Origin: Prorocentrum cordatum
Lineage: Eukaryota > Sar > Dinophyceae > Prorocentrales > Prorocentraceae
Assembly (NCBI GenBank): GCA_963575745.1
Contig: CAUYUJ010022559.1
Location: forward strand, 574,105-638,104
Length of the DNA stretch: 64,000 nucleotides
Reading direction: 5' to 3'
Below are positions 1 to 11,639 of this stretch, one piece after another; position 1 is the stretch's first letter, and the number at the start of each line of letters is the position of its first letter. The position numbers were made by a program, and so were the translations under genes. Under the pieces are notes generated by a model. The model was given only the letters and a program-made list of their open reading frames with translations. It searched no databases and was not told where the DNA came from.

Positions 1-980
1 GCGGGGAGCTCCCCGGAGCTCCCCGGGCCCGGCGGCGCGGCCCCCACCGATCGGGCCCCCGGAGGTCGAGATATGCTTTGCCCCGGGGCCGGTTTCTCGT
101 TGAGGGCCCCGGGGCCCGGCCGGGGCCCCTGATGATCCTCCTTCCCCTCCTCCTCCTCCTTCCCCTCCTCCTCCTTCCCCTCCTCCTTCCCCTCCTCCTC
201 CTCCTTCGCCTCCTCCTCCTCCCCCTCCTCCGCCTCCTCCTCCTACTCCTCCTGTCCTTCCTGGGGGAGGAGCCTAGAGAGGACCAGACTCCTCCTGTGA
301 GACGGACCAAATCCGAGAAGGAACACTTGCATAGGCACGCTCTTTCGGAGGTCCGCGCGGTTTTCTTGGATCGGCGCTGGACTCCTCCCTGGCGTGCGGA
401 GCGCGCCAGGGACGAAGGCGCCGCTTTTGGGGCCGAGTGCCGATGCAAGAAATCCGTGCGGAGCTCCGACAGATTATGCATCCTTTGCGTTCGACCTACA
501 GGGCCGAGGGTGATCAGAAGTGTTCGGTTGTTATTTTCTCACGACGCGAGGAGGATTGTGTTGTTTGGCTGAGCCCCACCATCTTCTCGGGATGCTGGGA
601 CCAGCGTTTCGGCGGGAGCGCGCCTCGATTTCGGCCAGAGATCGGGGCCACGTCGTGTTGCCCTGGCCCTCGCCTGTGCCCGAGTGCCGTCGACGTCGAT
701 ATCTGTTGTCCCAGACCCCCTCGCGCCGTGAACAGACACGACGGCAGCAGGGGCCTGCATAGAGGCCCTCGCGGGCCCCGAGACCGGCAACAGAAGGACT
801 CCGGACGGGAAAGCGGTCCTGAGGAATGGGCCGAGACCTTCAGGCGCTCACGCTGCAGAAGACTGGTGACGTCGGGGGGCCAGGGTTCGGTTCTCGACGT
901 CAAGAATCTGATCCCGCGCGGGGCTGGAGGGGGAGGAGGGGAGATGGTATTGGAGGATGCCGCCAGAGGCCGCTGTACAG
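1..980. repeat. GC-rich repeats, TCC microsatellite and introner family A copy
   Basis: A CCT/TCC-rich tract spans about 128-255. About 325-490 is a hairpin copy of introner family A: the left arm begins at 342 (CTTTCGGAGGTCCGCGCGG) and the right arm ends near 473. Around 790-860 is a copy of a dispersed repeat (AATGGGCCGAGACCTTCAGG) also seen near 16490, 46500 and 54090. I see no convincing exon before 981, although upstream exons of the glycosyltransferase-like gene would be expected in or before this stretch. Confidence 0.6.
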
Positions 981-3900
981 CGGGATCACGCCCGCTACCG
1001 CGTCCCTGGTCCACTTTGCGTGCTGCAAGCCGTGGGATCCGAAGCAGCGGCACTACGCTTCGCCCGTCTACGTGCAGCTCTTTCTGGAGTTCGCGCGGGC
1101 CCTCGGCCTGCCGTGGAGGCCGAGCAACTGCGCGATGGACGAGCTGAGGGAGCAGGACCTGGTGAGATCGCCTTCCTCCTCCTCCTCCTCCTCCTCCTCC
1201 TCCTCCTCCTCCTCCTCCTCCTCCTCCTCCCCAGGGGCTTCAGCACCTCCAACGGCTTCCATAATTCTTCGAATCTGCACAAAGACATCAGGACGAACGT
1301 CGGAGCTTCCATGCCGGAGATGTCTGAGCTCCTGGGCTGCCCAGCATCCCACCTTGACCCCCACTGTTACGTATTGTTCCTGGGGCTTCCCTAGGGGGCG
1401 GGCCGTCGCACCGGGAATCGGCTTGTGACAGTCCCGGGGGACCGTGAAGAACGACGCCGGGATTGAGCAGAACCAGTCCGCAGGACCCTGAAGTTCGACG
1501 TTGTCACAAAATTGCAACATCGTAGACATGCACAACTGGACCCCTGGACCCCATCTTTCTGCATCATTTTTCGAGCCCCGTGAGGGTCCCGGGGCCCGAT
1601 ATTTAGCGAAAACGTCCGGCTCGAAAAGCGTGCATCGCCAGGATCTCAGGGGAAGCCCGGGTCCAGCTGGGACCGGCCAGCGGGACCCTCCACCGACGAG
1701 TCAGCTCTCGTGGTCGCGACCTGGGCCCCTGGGGATCTCGGCAGCTTCCCTGGGGCCGCCTTCTCTGTCCGGGTCGTTTCTGTGGACGCTCCTGGGTCCG
1801 GGCAACGGCCTCTGGAGGCCGAACACGACGCAAGCCATCTGTTGCTCCCATCGTACTTAAGGAGCACTTTCCAAACATAATTTCGAGCACCCAGGACCAA
1901 TGTCGAAGCAGTGTCGAACGAGTATCGCCTCCCAGAGCCCGACACGTGAACACCCTCATGTTTTGGTACTTCCTTTGTGCTCGAAGTTCTTCGTGGTGAT
2001 CAAGGCTAAACTAGGTTGGAACATCATAACGCAAGCCCGGTTGCGAGTTTTTTCTTGTGCTTGGCGGCGCGGCACCGCCGCCGCGGCGCCGGGGGGCAGG
2101 CGGCTGCCCGAGTCGCCGCGTTCTGGGGGAGGAGGAGGCGGAGGAGGAGGAGGAGGAGGAGGAGGAGGAGGAGGAGGAGGAGGAGGAGGAGGAGGAGGAG
2201 GAGGAGGAGGAGGAGGATGGAGGAGGAGGAGAGGAGGAGGAGGAGGAGGAGGAGGAGGAGGAGGAGGAGGAGGGATCTGTGCATCGTCGGCCACACGGCC
2301 AGACGTGCAACTTCAGTCATCCCCAAGCGCGCGTCCTGGCAAAGACTGGGTACAGACCAGCAGTCACCTACGGGCAGATGGAACAAGGCCTCAGTCCCAG
2401 CACGCTTTATAGACTTCGGAGCTCGGTTGCAGCCCTCACTGGGTACAAGAAGCCAGGAGGCTGCCCAACCACTTGCATAAGGCGAGGCGTCGAAGAAAAG
2501 ATGGCCCCATGATCCAGGGGAGAATGCAGGTTTTCACGTCTTGGCTGGAAATTTTAACCCACATGCCCGAGCGAATGCGAGCCATCGAGATCGTCTGGAG
2601 CAGGACGGTCACACATCTGCGGGCAAATGCCAGGCACTGGGCCCGAGTCAAAGGCTTAATAGGAGCTGTAATCGCCAGTCTCGTGGACCCCCACTGGGAA
2701 CCCCTTGGCCCCGTTGGTTGGAGGATCCCCAGAGGCGAGTTTCTTCACATTCCAGAGCACGACAGAGAGCACCTGCTCAAGTTTGAGATCAAACAAGCTT
2801 TTGATCACGAGTGTCGGATCCGTGCTGCCAGTTACCATCCGTATGGTAAGGGTGCCCAGGACGGTGTCGATTTCGCAGTCTTGAAGCAGCACTTGCTTTC
2901 CCTCGCCCGCAGCAAGGATTATGAGAAAGCACGAGTTTTGCGTATGGTGGCCACGGGAGCCTTGTGGCCAGCTGCGAGACGCTTTGGCAGCGAAAGCCGC
3001 TGGGGCATCCGTACCGTCCCTACTCCTTCTGACGGCTCCCCTGCTGCTGCCGATGCCCCTGTTGCTGCGGCTGCCTCCTCCTCTCATGGCAATCCCACGC
3101 CCCCGCAGGGTCCCGCTTCGTTTGATGACCCCGAGAGGGGACCCTTCGGAGGAGGAGGACCCGCTCTCGGAGGGAGAGGGAGGCCTGGTCGAGGGAGATG
3201 CCGACCAGGCCTTGCTCCACAGTGTTCCACCCAGTTTAGAAGCTTGGAGTTCTCAGTTGTGCCCTGGATGCCAAGAGTGTGAAGAGACTCTTTTTCCACC
3301 AGAGAGTGCCGTTGTAATTTCGAGCTGCCCGACGAGGGTTTGCATTGGGATCTCCAGGCCGATACTCGCGAGGGGTGCCAGGATGAACCGTGCTTCTGGC
3401 TCTGTGGCCTCACGCCTCTGGCCTGGACCTTCAACATCCAGCACCTGCAGATCCACGGAGTAGAAAAGCTGTCCCCCTCCCTGCAAGGAGAAAAGGTGCG
3501 TCTCCCCCTTGGGGCCTACATCGGAGGCGATGGGTCTGCAGGCTGCTTTTCCCGCTGACCCCAGGTATCGGAGGTGCGGGTGGGGGGCGGCTATTGTCTT
3601 AGGAGGAGAGATTTTGGGGTGGGCCAAGGGACCCGTCCCTTCTTACAAGCAGACGGTCCCCTTGTCAGAGCTGTGGGCGTGCGATCGCATCGCCCAACTG
3701 ACGGAGGGAAACCTCATTCTAATCGGCGACAACCAGTGGGATTGATTCTGCCCCCTGCTTCCACCACGCTCAGAACCCCACGTGTTGGGACCAGTTCTGG
3801 CAAGAGTGTGTAGGGCGTCGTTTGCGGGCCGCCAAAGTCAAGGCTCATGAGTCCACTTCCGATGCTGTCTTGGTTCGCCTAAGCCGCTTTGGGTTTTGGG

Positions 3901-4804
3901 CGGCTATATTTTTGGCCGGCACGCTTGCGGAGGAAGTGCTAGGGAGGCCCAAACGCCCCAGCTTTGCCATCACTGAAGTGCGTCGGTTTGACACTCTCGG
4001 TAGGAGAATCCATGTTTTGACGGCCTCCCCACCACATTGCCACGACCTCTGCCCAGATTTATGGAGCGAGCAGCGCTGAGGACAGGAATCGCGAGAGCAA
4101 GCGGTCCCCTCGGCGCGTTTCACCTGCACTTCCCATTGTTTGGTGGACAGGCCAAGCAAAGCCCTCAGGTGCTCCAGATGCCTCACGGCCCCGTCGGGGG
4201 CAGCGGGGGGCTGGCTCCGCTCGGGGTGCCCAGGGCTCCCTGCTAGGATCCAACCGTCCCGCAAGCATTTTCAGAGGTTTCGTGGCGTCGTCTGGTGTCG
4301 TGGGTGTGGTGGCTATGCAGCTACCACGTTTAGTAAGCTCTTTAAACCGTGCCTTGAGAAAATCTCGGGGCATGGGGAGAAGCCCTCAAAACATTACACC
4401 GCGCTTTAGGCAGGCAAGAGGCAAGAGGAGGAGGAGGAGGAGGAGGAGGAGGAGGAGGAGGAGGAGGAGGAGGAGGAGGAGGAGGAGGAGGAGAGGCGGA
4501 GGAAGGAGGAGGAGGAGGAGGAGGAGGAGGAGGAGGAGGAGGAGGGAGGAGGAGAGGGGAGGAGGAAGGAGGAGGAGGAGGAGGGAGGAGGAGGAGGAGG
4601 AGGAGGAGGGAGGAGGAGGGGAGGAGGAGGAGGAGGAGGAGGAGGAGGAGAGGAGGGGAGGAGGAGGAGGAGGAGGAGGAGGAGGAGGAGGAGGAGGAGG
4701 AGGAGGGGGGCCCCTCCGCCCCCGGGGCCGTGAAGCCCATTTGCATGGAGGAGCAGCAGCGGAGGGTGGAGCGGTACCTGGCCGAGCAGCGGGGCCGGCC
4801 CTGA
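981..4804 (+). CDS. 3' end of a glycosyltransferase family 8-like gene (two exons)
   Basis: Proposed exons are 981-1161 and 4751-4804 (stop TGA 4802-4804). The first exon reads SLVHFACCKPWDP and then YVQLFLEFARALGLP. A hydrophobic stretch followed by His-Phe and Lys-Pro-Trp is the C-terminal signature of GT8 (glycogenin/galactinol synthase-like) enzymes, which transfer sugars from nucleotide sugars. The catalytic DxD region is not in the window. The exon ends at a GT donor (1162). The second exon follows an AG at 4749-4750 in the same phase and gives EQQRRVERYLAEQRGRP and stop, which continues the charged helix DELREQDL. The 3.6-kb intron contains TCC and GGA microsatellites, dispersed repeats and a dead retrotransposon. 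The family call rests on one short motif, and the join of the two exons is inferred from phase and composition. Confidence 0.45.
1172..1231. repeat. (TCC)n microsatellite in the GT8-like intron
   Basis: An almost perfect TCC run starting ten bases after the proposed GT donor. The long Ser, Leu, Pro or Glu runs it encodes in other frames are not genes. Confidence 0.95.
1240..2470. repeat. Dispersed repeats and long (GGA)n tract
   Basis: About 1505-1650 carries a dispersed module (CAACATCGTAGACATG, then GTGAGGGTCCCGGGGCCCGA, then CGCCAGGATCTCAGGGG). Variants of it recur near 15210-15270, 15790, 23750, 48910-49060, 49860, 50590, 51030, 51620 and 63820-63940. About 2124-2274 is a GGA microsatellite. 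No exon is supported here. Confidence 0.7.
2470..4415 (+). mobile_element. Decayed non-LTR retrotransposon (3' half with RNase H and C-terminal finger region)
   Basis: Four colinear fragments in different frames resemble the 3' part of the long reverse-transcriptase ORF seen in many dinoflagellate retroelements. About 2473-3280 is a linker region (RVKGLIGAVIASLVDPHWEP, then MVATGALWPAARRF). About 3560-3745 is an RNase H-like start (GWAAIVLG.., SELWACDRIAQLT). About 3770-3960 has a second RNase H segment with KVKAHES. About 4140-4409 has Cys pairs (LRCSRC and VVWCRGCGGYA). Frame changes and stops between the pieces show that it is a pseudogene. No reverse-transcriptase palm motif is visible, so it is 5'-truncated. 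It lies in the same orientation as the host gene, inside its intron. The assignment is from family resemblance, not a search. Confidence 0.6.
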
Positions 4805-5424
4805 GAGCCCGCGCAGCGCGCCCCCCGCGCCCACGCGGTGGCCCCGGGGCCCCCTGGCTGGCGCTCGAGCCTCCTCCTCCTCCTCCTCCTCCTCCTCCTC
4901 CTCCTCCTCCTCCTCCTCCTCCTCCTCCTCCTCCCTCCTCCTCCTCCTCCTCCTCCTCCTCCTCCTCCTCCTCCTCCTCCTCCTCTCCTCCTCCTCCTCC
5001 TCCTCCTCCTCCTCCTCCTCCTCCTCCTCCCCCTCCTTTTCCTCGGGGGCCCCTCGCGCGGCCGCCTCGCCGAGGGAGCTGCGGCGAAGGGCGCAGCGGC
5101 CGCCGCGGGGCCCAGCCCCGCTGCCCGCCACACGCGGTGGGCCCGGGGGGCCCGCTGCGCCGCCACACTCCCCGTTCTCGGCGGCGTTCGCGGTCGTCTA
5201 GCCCCCGCCGTCCTCCACGCCTCAGGTCGAAGTGGAATAAGGAGAATAATACAAATAAGAAGAATAATATTAAGACTAAGAAGAAGAAGAAGAAGAAGAA
5301 GAGGAATCCAAAGAAGAAGAAGAAGAGGAATAATAATAGTAATAATAATAATATAATATAATATAATATAATATAATATAATATAATATAATATAATATA
5401 TAATAATAATAATAATAATAATAA
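4426..5424. repeat. Large GGA and TCC tracts, GC-rich block, AAG and ATA tracts
   Basis: 4426-4706 is an interrupted GGA array. The last GT8-like exon (4751-4804) follows it. 4869-5037 is a TCC array, i.e. the inverted complement of the first, so the two could pair as a giant hairpin around the exon. 5040-5215 is very GC-rich; one frame reads Arg/Ser-rich, but coding is not supported. 5275-5330 is AAG-rich, and 5335-5424 consists of AATAAT and ATATA repeats, the most AT-rich stretch in the first 20 kb. Confidence 0.85.
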
Positions 5425-5486
5425 ACCCCGCAAACATCAAACGCGGACCGGCGAAAGCTGATGTTTATGATGTTTTTTTTTTCTGG

Positions 5487-5645
5487 GTGGACAGAGCCCC
5501 CACCCTGACACGTCGATTAGCGAATTGTCCGTTTTCGGTTCTCGAGAGGGCGCCGCGGCCGTCATTTTCCAGGCTTGCAACCGCCAGGTTTGGGCCGAAG
5601 TCGTTTTCACTAAACCACGTTTTAATAAAGGAGGTTATGTCCATC
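5487..5645 (+). repeat. Dispersed repeat family M
   Basis: Contains GATTAGCGAATTGTCCGTTT, then TTCTCGAGAGGGCGCCGCGG, then CACTAAACCACGTTTTAATA. Related copies lie at about 31070-31205 and in part at 25655-25960 and 16790-16925 (CACTAAACCAGGTT repeated). The conserved order of blocks indicates a real repeat family rather than chance composition. No protein is encoded. Confidence 0.6.
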
Positions 5646-5824
5646 CCCGATGTTTGCTCCTCTATCGGGGCCTCGCGGCGTCTTCTTGCTGTCGGTTTGT
5701 TTTATCTGTCTGCCGACGCTCGGCCTCCATGTGAGCACGAAGTCGGGCTCGCGAAGGGAAGGCGCCCCAGGATGGAGTCGAGGGGACCACCTTGGGAGTC
5801 CACGTCTTGGGAAGTTCTGGGCGT

Positions 5825-6040
5825 CGGGGGCACGGGCTGTGGTGAGCCCCCCCGCCCTATCCTCGGTGCCCGCCAAACACCCCTCAGAGATCTTTGCGGC
5901 GCCTGGTTCGTACCAGATCGATCCAGAGGCACGGGCTGTTGTGAGCCTCCCACCCTATCCTCGGTGCCCGCCCGCCCGACACCCCTCCTCAGAGGTCTTT
6001 GCGGCGCCCGGTTCGCACCAGGCCGATCCGAGTATCCCAA
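5825..6040. repeat. Tandem duplication, unit about 105 bp
   Basis: GCACGGGCTGTGGTGAGCC (about 5830) and GCACGGGCTGTTGTGAGCC (about 5930) each lead into CCCTATCCTCGGTGCCCGCC, then TCTTTGCGGCGCC and GGTTCG(T/C)ACCAG. This is a two-copy direct repeat with point differences. The flanks (5650-5820, 6040-6480) show no gene. Confidence 0.75.
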
Positions 6041-6479
6041 TGTTCTCGGGCGGCACATCTGTCCAGGCGCGGTTTCCTCGTACCCTACCTCGGCAAGCCC
6101 ATTCAGCCTTCTCAACTCCAAGGGCGGGTGAGTCTCCAAGTGTGTGATCCCCCCTCCTCATTCATCCAGTATTCGCTGCTCTCCCACTTCTTCTCGCACG
6201 CACATGCACACACTCTCTTCCCCCCCATTTCCCCCGATCATCCCTCTCACCTCCCGCGCCCTCCATCTCCCGTCCTCTCGTCTTCACAGATGCACCCTAT
6301 GCTTCAACCAAACGCTGACGTGTTTTGCCGCGTCATTCCTCTCGAGGCCTTCACCGGTACTCGAAGATTCTCGGGGCTTGGCTCCCAAAATCGCAAAATG
6401 TTGGGCCCACCGCTGATATGGTTGTTTCATGACAGGTGGATCCCCCGGCATCGACGTTTACGACATATCTTTCTTACTA

Positions 6480-6830
6480 TTGAAGCCGAGTCAGTCGAAG
6501 CGAATCGGCATCCATCGAGCCGAACGAAATCGAGCCGAGCAGCCACCAATCACAGCCAGAACCAAACGCCCCGATGGAGGCGATCGAAATCGAACAGATC
6601 CGAACCGGTCGGAACGCATCGATCCTGCAGAGCGGAGTGGTACACCGTGGACCCACATCGGAGCCGAGCAAATGGGCCCCACTCGGTGCAAGAAGCGGCG
6701 CGGTACACCCTCGCAACACGGACTCGTCCCAGATCAGCCGCACCTCACCCCAGGCGTGAGCACGACAGGTGCCGATCGAGTCCCGCTCCACCGTCTCTTC
6801 CACCTCCGCCTGCGCCCTTCGGTGCTTCTT
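6480..6830. repeat. CGAATCGG-rich dispersed repeat
   Basis: Degenerate short motifs of the type GAATCGG, GATCGAAATCGA and CCGATCGAGTC. Similar composition recurs at about 7360-7560, 26500-26830 and 59700-59890. The blocks at about 7390-7530 and 26680-26830 share CTTCTGAC.., GCATGGCGCCGT and CCCGG.(A/G)CGGCC in the same order, so they are copies of one family. Confidence 0.5.
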
Positions 6831-6849
6831 CGAATAAGAAAAAACCACG

Positions 6850-7012
6850 TAAACATAAACGTTTGGCGCTCCGCGCGGATTTCTGGGATCCGCGCTGGGC
6901 TCCCCTGGCGGCGCCTCCGGCGCCGCCCTTGGCGCCCTCCGCGCACCAGAGAGGGGGGTCCAGCGCAGATCCAGGAAATCCGCGTGGAGCGCCAAAAGTG
7001 TATGTTTATGTG
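6850..7012 (+). mobile_element. Introner element family A, copy 2
   Basis: Near-complete copy with arms TTTGGCGCTCCGCGCGGATT (from 6862) and its inverted match ending at 6999. A second inverted pair in the loop (CTGGCGGCGCCTCCGGCGCC against the GC-rich middle) lets the element fold as a long hairpin. AACATAAAC and TATGTTTATG flank the arms, forming the outer end of the TIR. The copy ends in a T-rich, CTTC-rich stretch like a polypyrimidine tract. No exon is recognisable around it. Confidence 0.75.
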
Positions 7013-7185
7013 TTTTTTCTTCTTCTACTTTGTGCCCCTCCCCCCTGCCCCGCCGCTGCTGCTGTGCTGCCCGCTGCATGCTGCCGCTGCCTGCTGCGGC
7101 CGTCGCGCTGCTGCCGCGCTGCTGGCCGCTGCATCTGCTGCTGCGCGTGCCTACCCATGGCCCGCCTCTCCACCCCTGCAGACCT

Positions 7186-7330
7186 CCTCCTCCTCCTCCT
7201 CCTTCTCCTCCCCCTTCTCTTCCTCCTCCTCCTCCTCCTCCTCCTCCTCCTCCTCCAACTCCTCCTCCGTCCTCCGTCCTCCTCCTTCCTACTCCTCCTC
7301 CTCCTCCTCCTCCTGTCCTCCTCCTCCGTC
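7186..7330. repeat. (TCC)n microsatellite
   Basis: Interrupted TCC/CTC run. About 7040-7150 just before it is GCTGCTG-rich. Apparent ORFs across both are composition artefacts. Confidence 0.9.
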
Positions 7331-7599
7331 CTCCTCCTGGTCCACTTCGATACAGTCGATCCCGCTCGGTATCGTTCCTGGCCGGCACGATCCGATTCGA
7401 TTCTGACATGTCGACCGTCCGACGCGGCCCCATGCTTGCATGGCGCCGTCACGCGTCCCGGCGCAGCCGATCCACTTCGGTTTCAATTCCGTGCCGAGGC
7501 GGCGTGCTCCGACGCCCATTTCGATTCAATCGGATCTCCCGATTTCGTGCTCATTGGTCTTGCCCTGGCGATCGGCTCCTCATCCCGAGCCGTTCTTTG

Positions 7600-8160
7600 A
7601 TGGTCGCCAGGGATGGGCCCTGAGGGAGCAGGGTAGTGGAATTGTTGTCTACCGTTTTCGGGCTCCCAGGGCCCCTTTCGGGCCACAGGACCGTCAAAAG
7701 TAGACTCCAGCCTGAGGAGAAATCCGATGGACCAAGACCCGTTAACCTCAGGATTCTTCTTTTTCGTGGTAATACCCACGAGGCCCCAAAAAATAATACA
7801 AATCCGTCCGTCGCGGCTTTCTCGTGACGCCAGGATCTGCGGGTATCTGCCGATCTCCAGTGGTCCCCAGAGGCCTCGGGAGGCTCCAAGAGGCTCCAAG
7901 GGGCCCCAGAGAGTGAACCGAAAACGTATGAAGCGATTGGCGTTGAAAACTACGAAGACGGCCGCCACCGCCACATCGACGGCGAGAACAGTCAAGACGA
8001 CGACGTCCCCGCGCGCGGAGGAGCTCCCGGCGGGCCGCCAGCTGCGCCGCCGCACGGTGCGCAGCCCCGCCGTGGGTTCCGGCATTTGCCCGCGGGAGAA
8101 CTCTCAGGCACGGCTGCAGGCCCGGGGCCTGATTGCTCTTGATCGTGCCTGGCCGGTCTT
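7600..8160. other. No recognisable gene
   Basis: Mixed unique-looking sequence. One + frame around 7930-8150 is open and basic (EELPAGRQLRRRTVRSP), and the opposite strand is open too. There is no family match, no clear splice site and no codon signal strong enough to call an exon. Confidence 0.4.
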
Positions 8161-8162
8161 GA

Positions 8163-8765
<603 letters not shown>

Positions 8766-9529
8766 TACCCTCAGTATCTTGGAATCCAGTGCCCCTCTGT
8801 TGTGAGGCAGTTCTATAGGACGGGGGTACAGAGGGCAGGATGTTTACACAGTTGGGAGGAATCAGTGAATTCAGCATGGGGCGGGCTTGAAGTGCCTCGA
8901 AAATACGCGCACCCCAACCGTCAGCATCTGGTATACATGTGGATCACATTTATGGTGCTTTCCGTCGTCCGCCTCCTCCTTGCTCCCTCGTCCTCTTGTC
9001 TCGCCCCCTGGACGGGGGTCGAAGCGTCCGCGGCTCGGGCGGGAGAGCGCCCATTGCCCCCCCTTGCTCCCCGTTCCGTTTTTTTCTTTGCCTCCCCGCT
9101 CCATCATCCGTCGATTCACCTCGTCCTCCCTCCTTGCTCGAAGGCAAGCGAGGTCCCTGGAGCCGCGTGCCCGCGTTGGCGTTATACCGGCCGTTCGATG
9201 TCCGAGCACAGCGACCTAACCAAGTAGAGGGTGCCAAAGCAAGTTGTCGGGGAGCACTTCAAGCGTCGGCGGCTGCGGCCGCCAAACACAAACGCATCGC
9301 GAGCATGTGAAAGCGAAATTATACATGCCCCCGGCAAAGCCCACCCCCGTGCCAGCGCAGCTGTTTGTATGGCGACGCTTGAGGTTATGCTTGTTCAGAG
9401 GTCCGTGACATGTGACACTTCTCGTGCTATCGGACTGCTGCGGGGCCTTGCGGGTCCATCGGGGCCTTCTAGGGACGTATTCGGGACAGATTCGGCCGCC
9501 TTGGCGCCGCAGCCCACGGTGGCCGCCCT

Positions 9530-9990
9530 GGGCCAGGGAACTGTGTATTCGCAGCCCCCCCGGGGCCGCCCTGGGCCAGGCAAGTGTGTATTTGAATTCC
9601 TCCCGGGCTGGGCATGTCGATCTCGATTCTGGTTTGGCAAAGTAGGGGCACCTTCGAGGTGGCGAGCGTTCACCTTTTTGAAATGCACAGATCAATGTGT
9701 GATCTGTGTACACAGATTGCGTCTTCAACTGTGTAATCGCGTGCGCGGGTCCACTGTTTACACACATCGTGGTGTGATCTGTGTACACAGATCTTGTTCC
9801 CATCTGTGTATTTGGAGTGTGCTCCTCGCGGGTGGTGGCGATTGGGCGGGGACATTCGCATTTCTCTCGGCTGGTCCAGGGGGGCGTTCTACGCTCGCGA
9901 GATACACAGTTCGCGTGTCAAACTGTGCATTTGCCCCGCGCTACTCGCTGGAGTCGCCACTGGGTGGGGATTTCCGTGGATCTCCCGGCT
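9530..9990. repeat. Cluster of short inverted and direct repeats around TGTGTACACAGAT
   Basis: TGATCTGTGTACACAGAT occurs at about 9698 and 9775. Each copy contains the palindrome ATCTGTGTACACAGAT. Related half sites (CTGTGTAT, ACTGTGTAATCGC, ACTGTTTACACACA) lie every 40-60 bp. Two GC-rich blocks (GGGCCGCCCTGGGCCAGG) and GGGATTTCCGTGGAT/GGGGACATTCGCATT pairs are also duplicated. No gene is supported between 8770 and 10500; 10020-10440 is GGGGA-rich. Confidence 0.6.
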
Positions 9991-11007
9991 GGTCCAGGAG
10001 GGGGCCGTGGTTTGGGAGGGCAGACGGCGCGGGGGTCAGGGATGAGGGGGCATGGGAGGGAAGGGATTCGAGAGGGGGGGTGGCGAAGGGGCCGGGGGAT
10101 GAAAGGGGGAGGAGGAGAGGGGCGTAAATGGGCCCAGGAGGAGTTGCAGCCTCGGTTTCAGCATCACGGGGACGAGGAAAGTGAGGGTGGGCAAACGGAC
10201 GGGGGATGCGCTGCACCAGGGCGCAGGGGAGGGGAGGAGGGCAAGGATACGGATGATGGGGGAGCGCGCAAGGCGGAGGAGGACGAGGAGGGACGACATG
10301 AAAGGGCATTGGAGAGCGCGAAAACGAGGAGCGGGATGGGTATCAGGAGGGGGAGGAATCGCACGGACATGGGGAGGATGAGGTGAAGGCGCGGGGATGC
10401 GGGAGGAGGCGGGGGACGGAGCATGAGGGTGAGGCAGTTGCCAGCTAACGCTGAGTTCATCGGTGTTTCGCGTGTCCGTGCACCCCCCCAGAAACTAGTT
10501 ACCGGTTGCAGAACTGCGCTATTTGGGTAGTCGTGCGCGACGTGCGTCTAGGCCAAAGGCTCGCGTCTATGACATTCCTTGGCGTCGCGTTGATGCCGTC
10601 CTTCTTCAACAAACTGCATATGCACAGATTGGCTGAATCTGTGTTTCAACGTTTGCTTCATAGCTTCCTCTATAGTAACAGACCAACGACGGAATCCAAT
10701 CAGTATCCCCATTCTCATCACCACCATCCTCATCAGTATCATCATCGTCATCGTCACCGTCATCAACATCAGGATCTCCGTCATCATCATCGTCGTCATC
10801 ATCGCTTCTACCATCACTTCTTGCCCCCCTCTCGGCCCCGCCGCCCTCCCCCTCCTCGTTTCCCCGGCCGCTCCCCGTCGGCCGTCCCCCGCGGGAGAGG
10901 GGCGTGCGCTCTCCGAGACCCCGTCCCCGGGTCTCGGAGGGCGTCTGCTCACGTCGGTGTCTCTGGTATGGACGTGGGTTGCTGCGCGGTTGCTCGTCGA
11001 GCGAGTT

Positions 11008-11175
11008 TACACAGTGCTCATTTCTGGTTCTTGAAGAATTCTTGGATTTTTTCGGGGCCAAGATCCTTTCATTTCTGATTCTTCCATCCTGGGCCTCTTC
11101 CTGGCCGCTAGGGGGCCAGGAACAATTAGAAACGAGCACACTTAGAAATGAGCACGATTAGAAATGAACACCGTG
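11008..11175 (+). mobile_element. Hairpin element family F, copy 1
   Basis: Outer arms are TACACAGTGCTCATTTCT at the left and AGAAATGAACACCGTGTA at the right. The inner palindrome is CCTGGCCGCTAGGGGGCCAGG. TTAGAAATGAGCAC is repeated near the right end. Copies 2 and 3 lie at 43608-43772 and 44785-44955. The shared inner text (TTTTTTCGGGGCCAAGATCC, CATCCTGGGCCTC) shows that they are copies of one short non-autonomous element. Confidence 0.8.
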
Positions 11176-11639
11176 TACGCTCAGGCGTGAGCTCGGTCGG
11201 CCTCAACATTGTGCGTAATGAGACCGGGGGCTTGCAACCACCTGTCAATTTGTCGTTCCCATCAGTCCCGCGAAAAATCGTCATCGGCATCACCATCATC
11301 ATCACCACCATCATTAACATCGTCCTCATCATCACCACCACCATCGTCATCACCAGCAGCATCATCACATCACCGGATCATGCGATTGTTGGTGCTGCGT
11401 ATGTGCTTTATCGCATGCGTGTGCCCCAGTACTTAGGTTAATCTCTACATAATCGAAAAACTAACAGATGCACCAGCATTTGGGTGATGGGGCGCTCAGC
11501 GGTTATTCCAGGCGCTTCTCGTAACCCGACCAGACCATCCAGAAACGACGCCCATGCGAGTCGCCCTGATCAGACATGTGGAGGAATACGCATTGTAATC
11601 AAGGCTGGGAAGCTGTCATACCTCAAGAGGAAAAGGACG

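Noticed and set aside
2024-2480. Long poly-Glu, poly-Arg, poly-Gly, poly-Pro, poly-Ser and poly-Leu ORFs
   Set aside because: They come from the GGA/TCC microsatellite, which is open in every frame. The same holds for 4282-5433, 7006-7452, 50858-52269 and 53176-53760.
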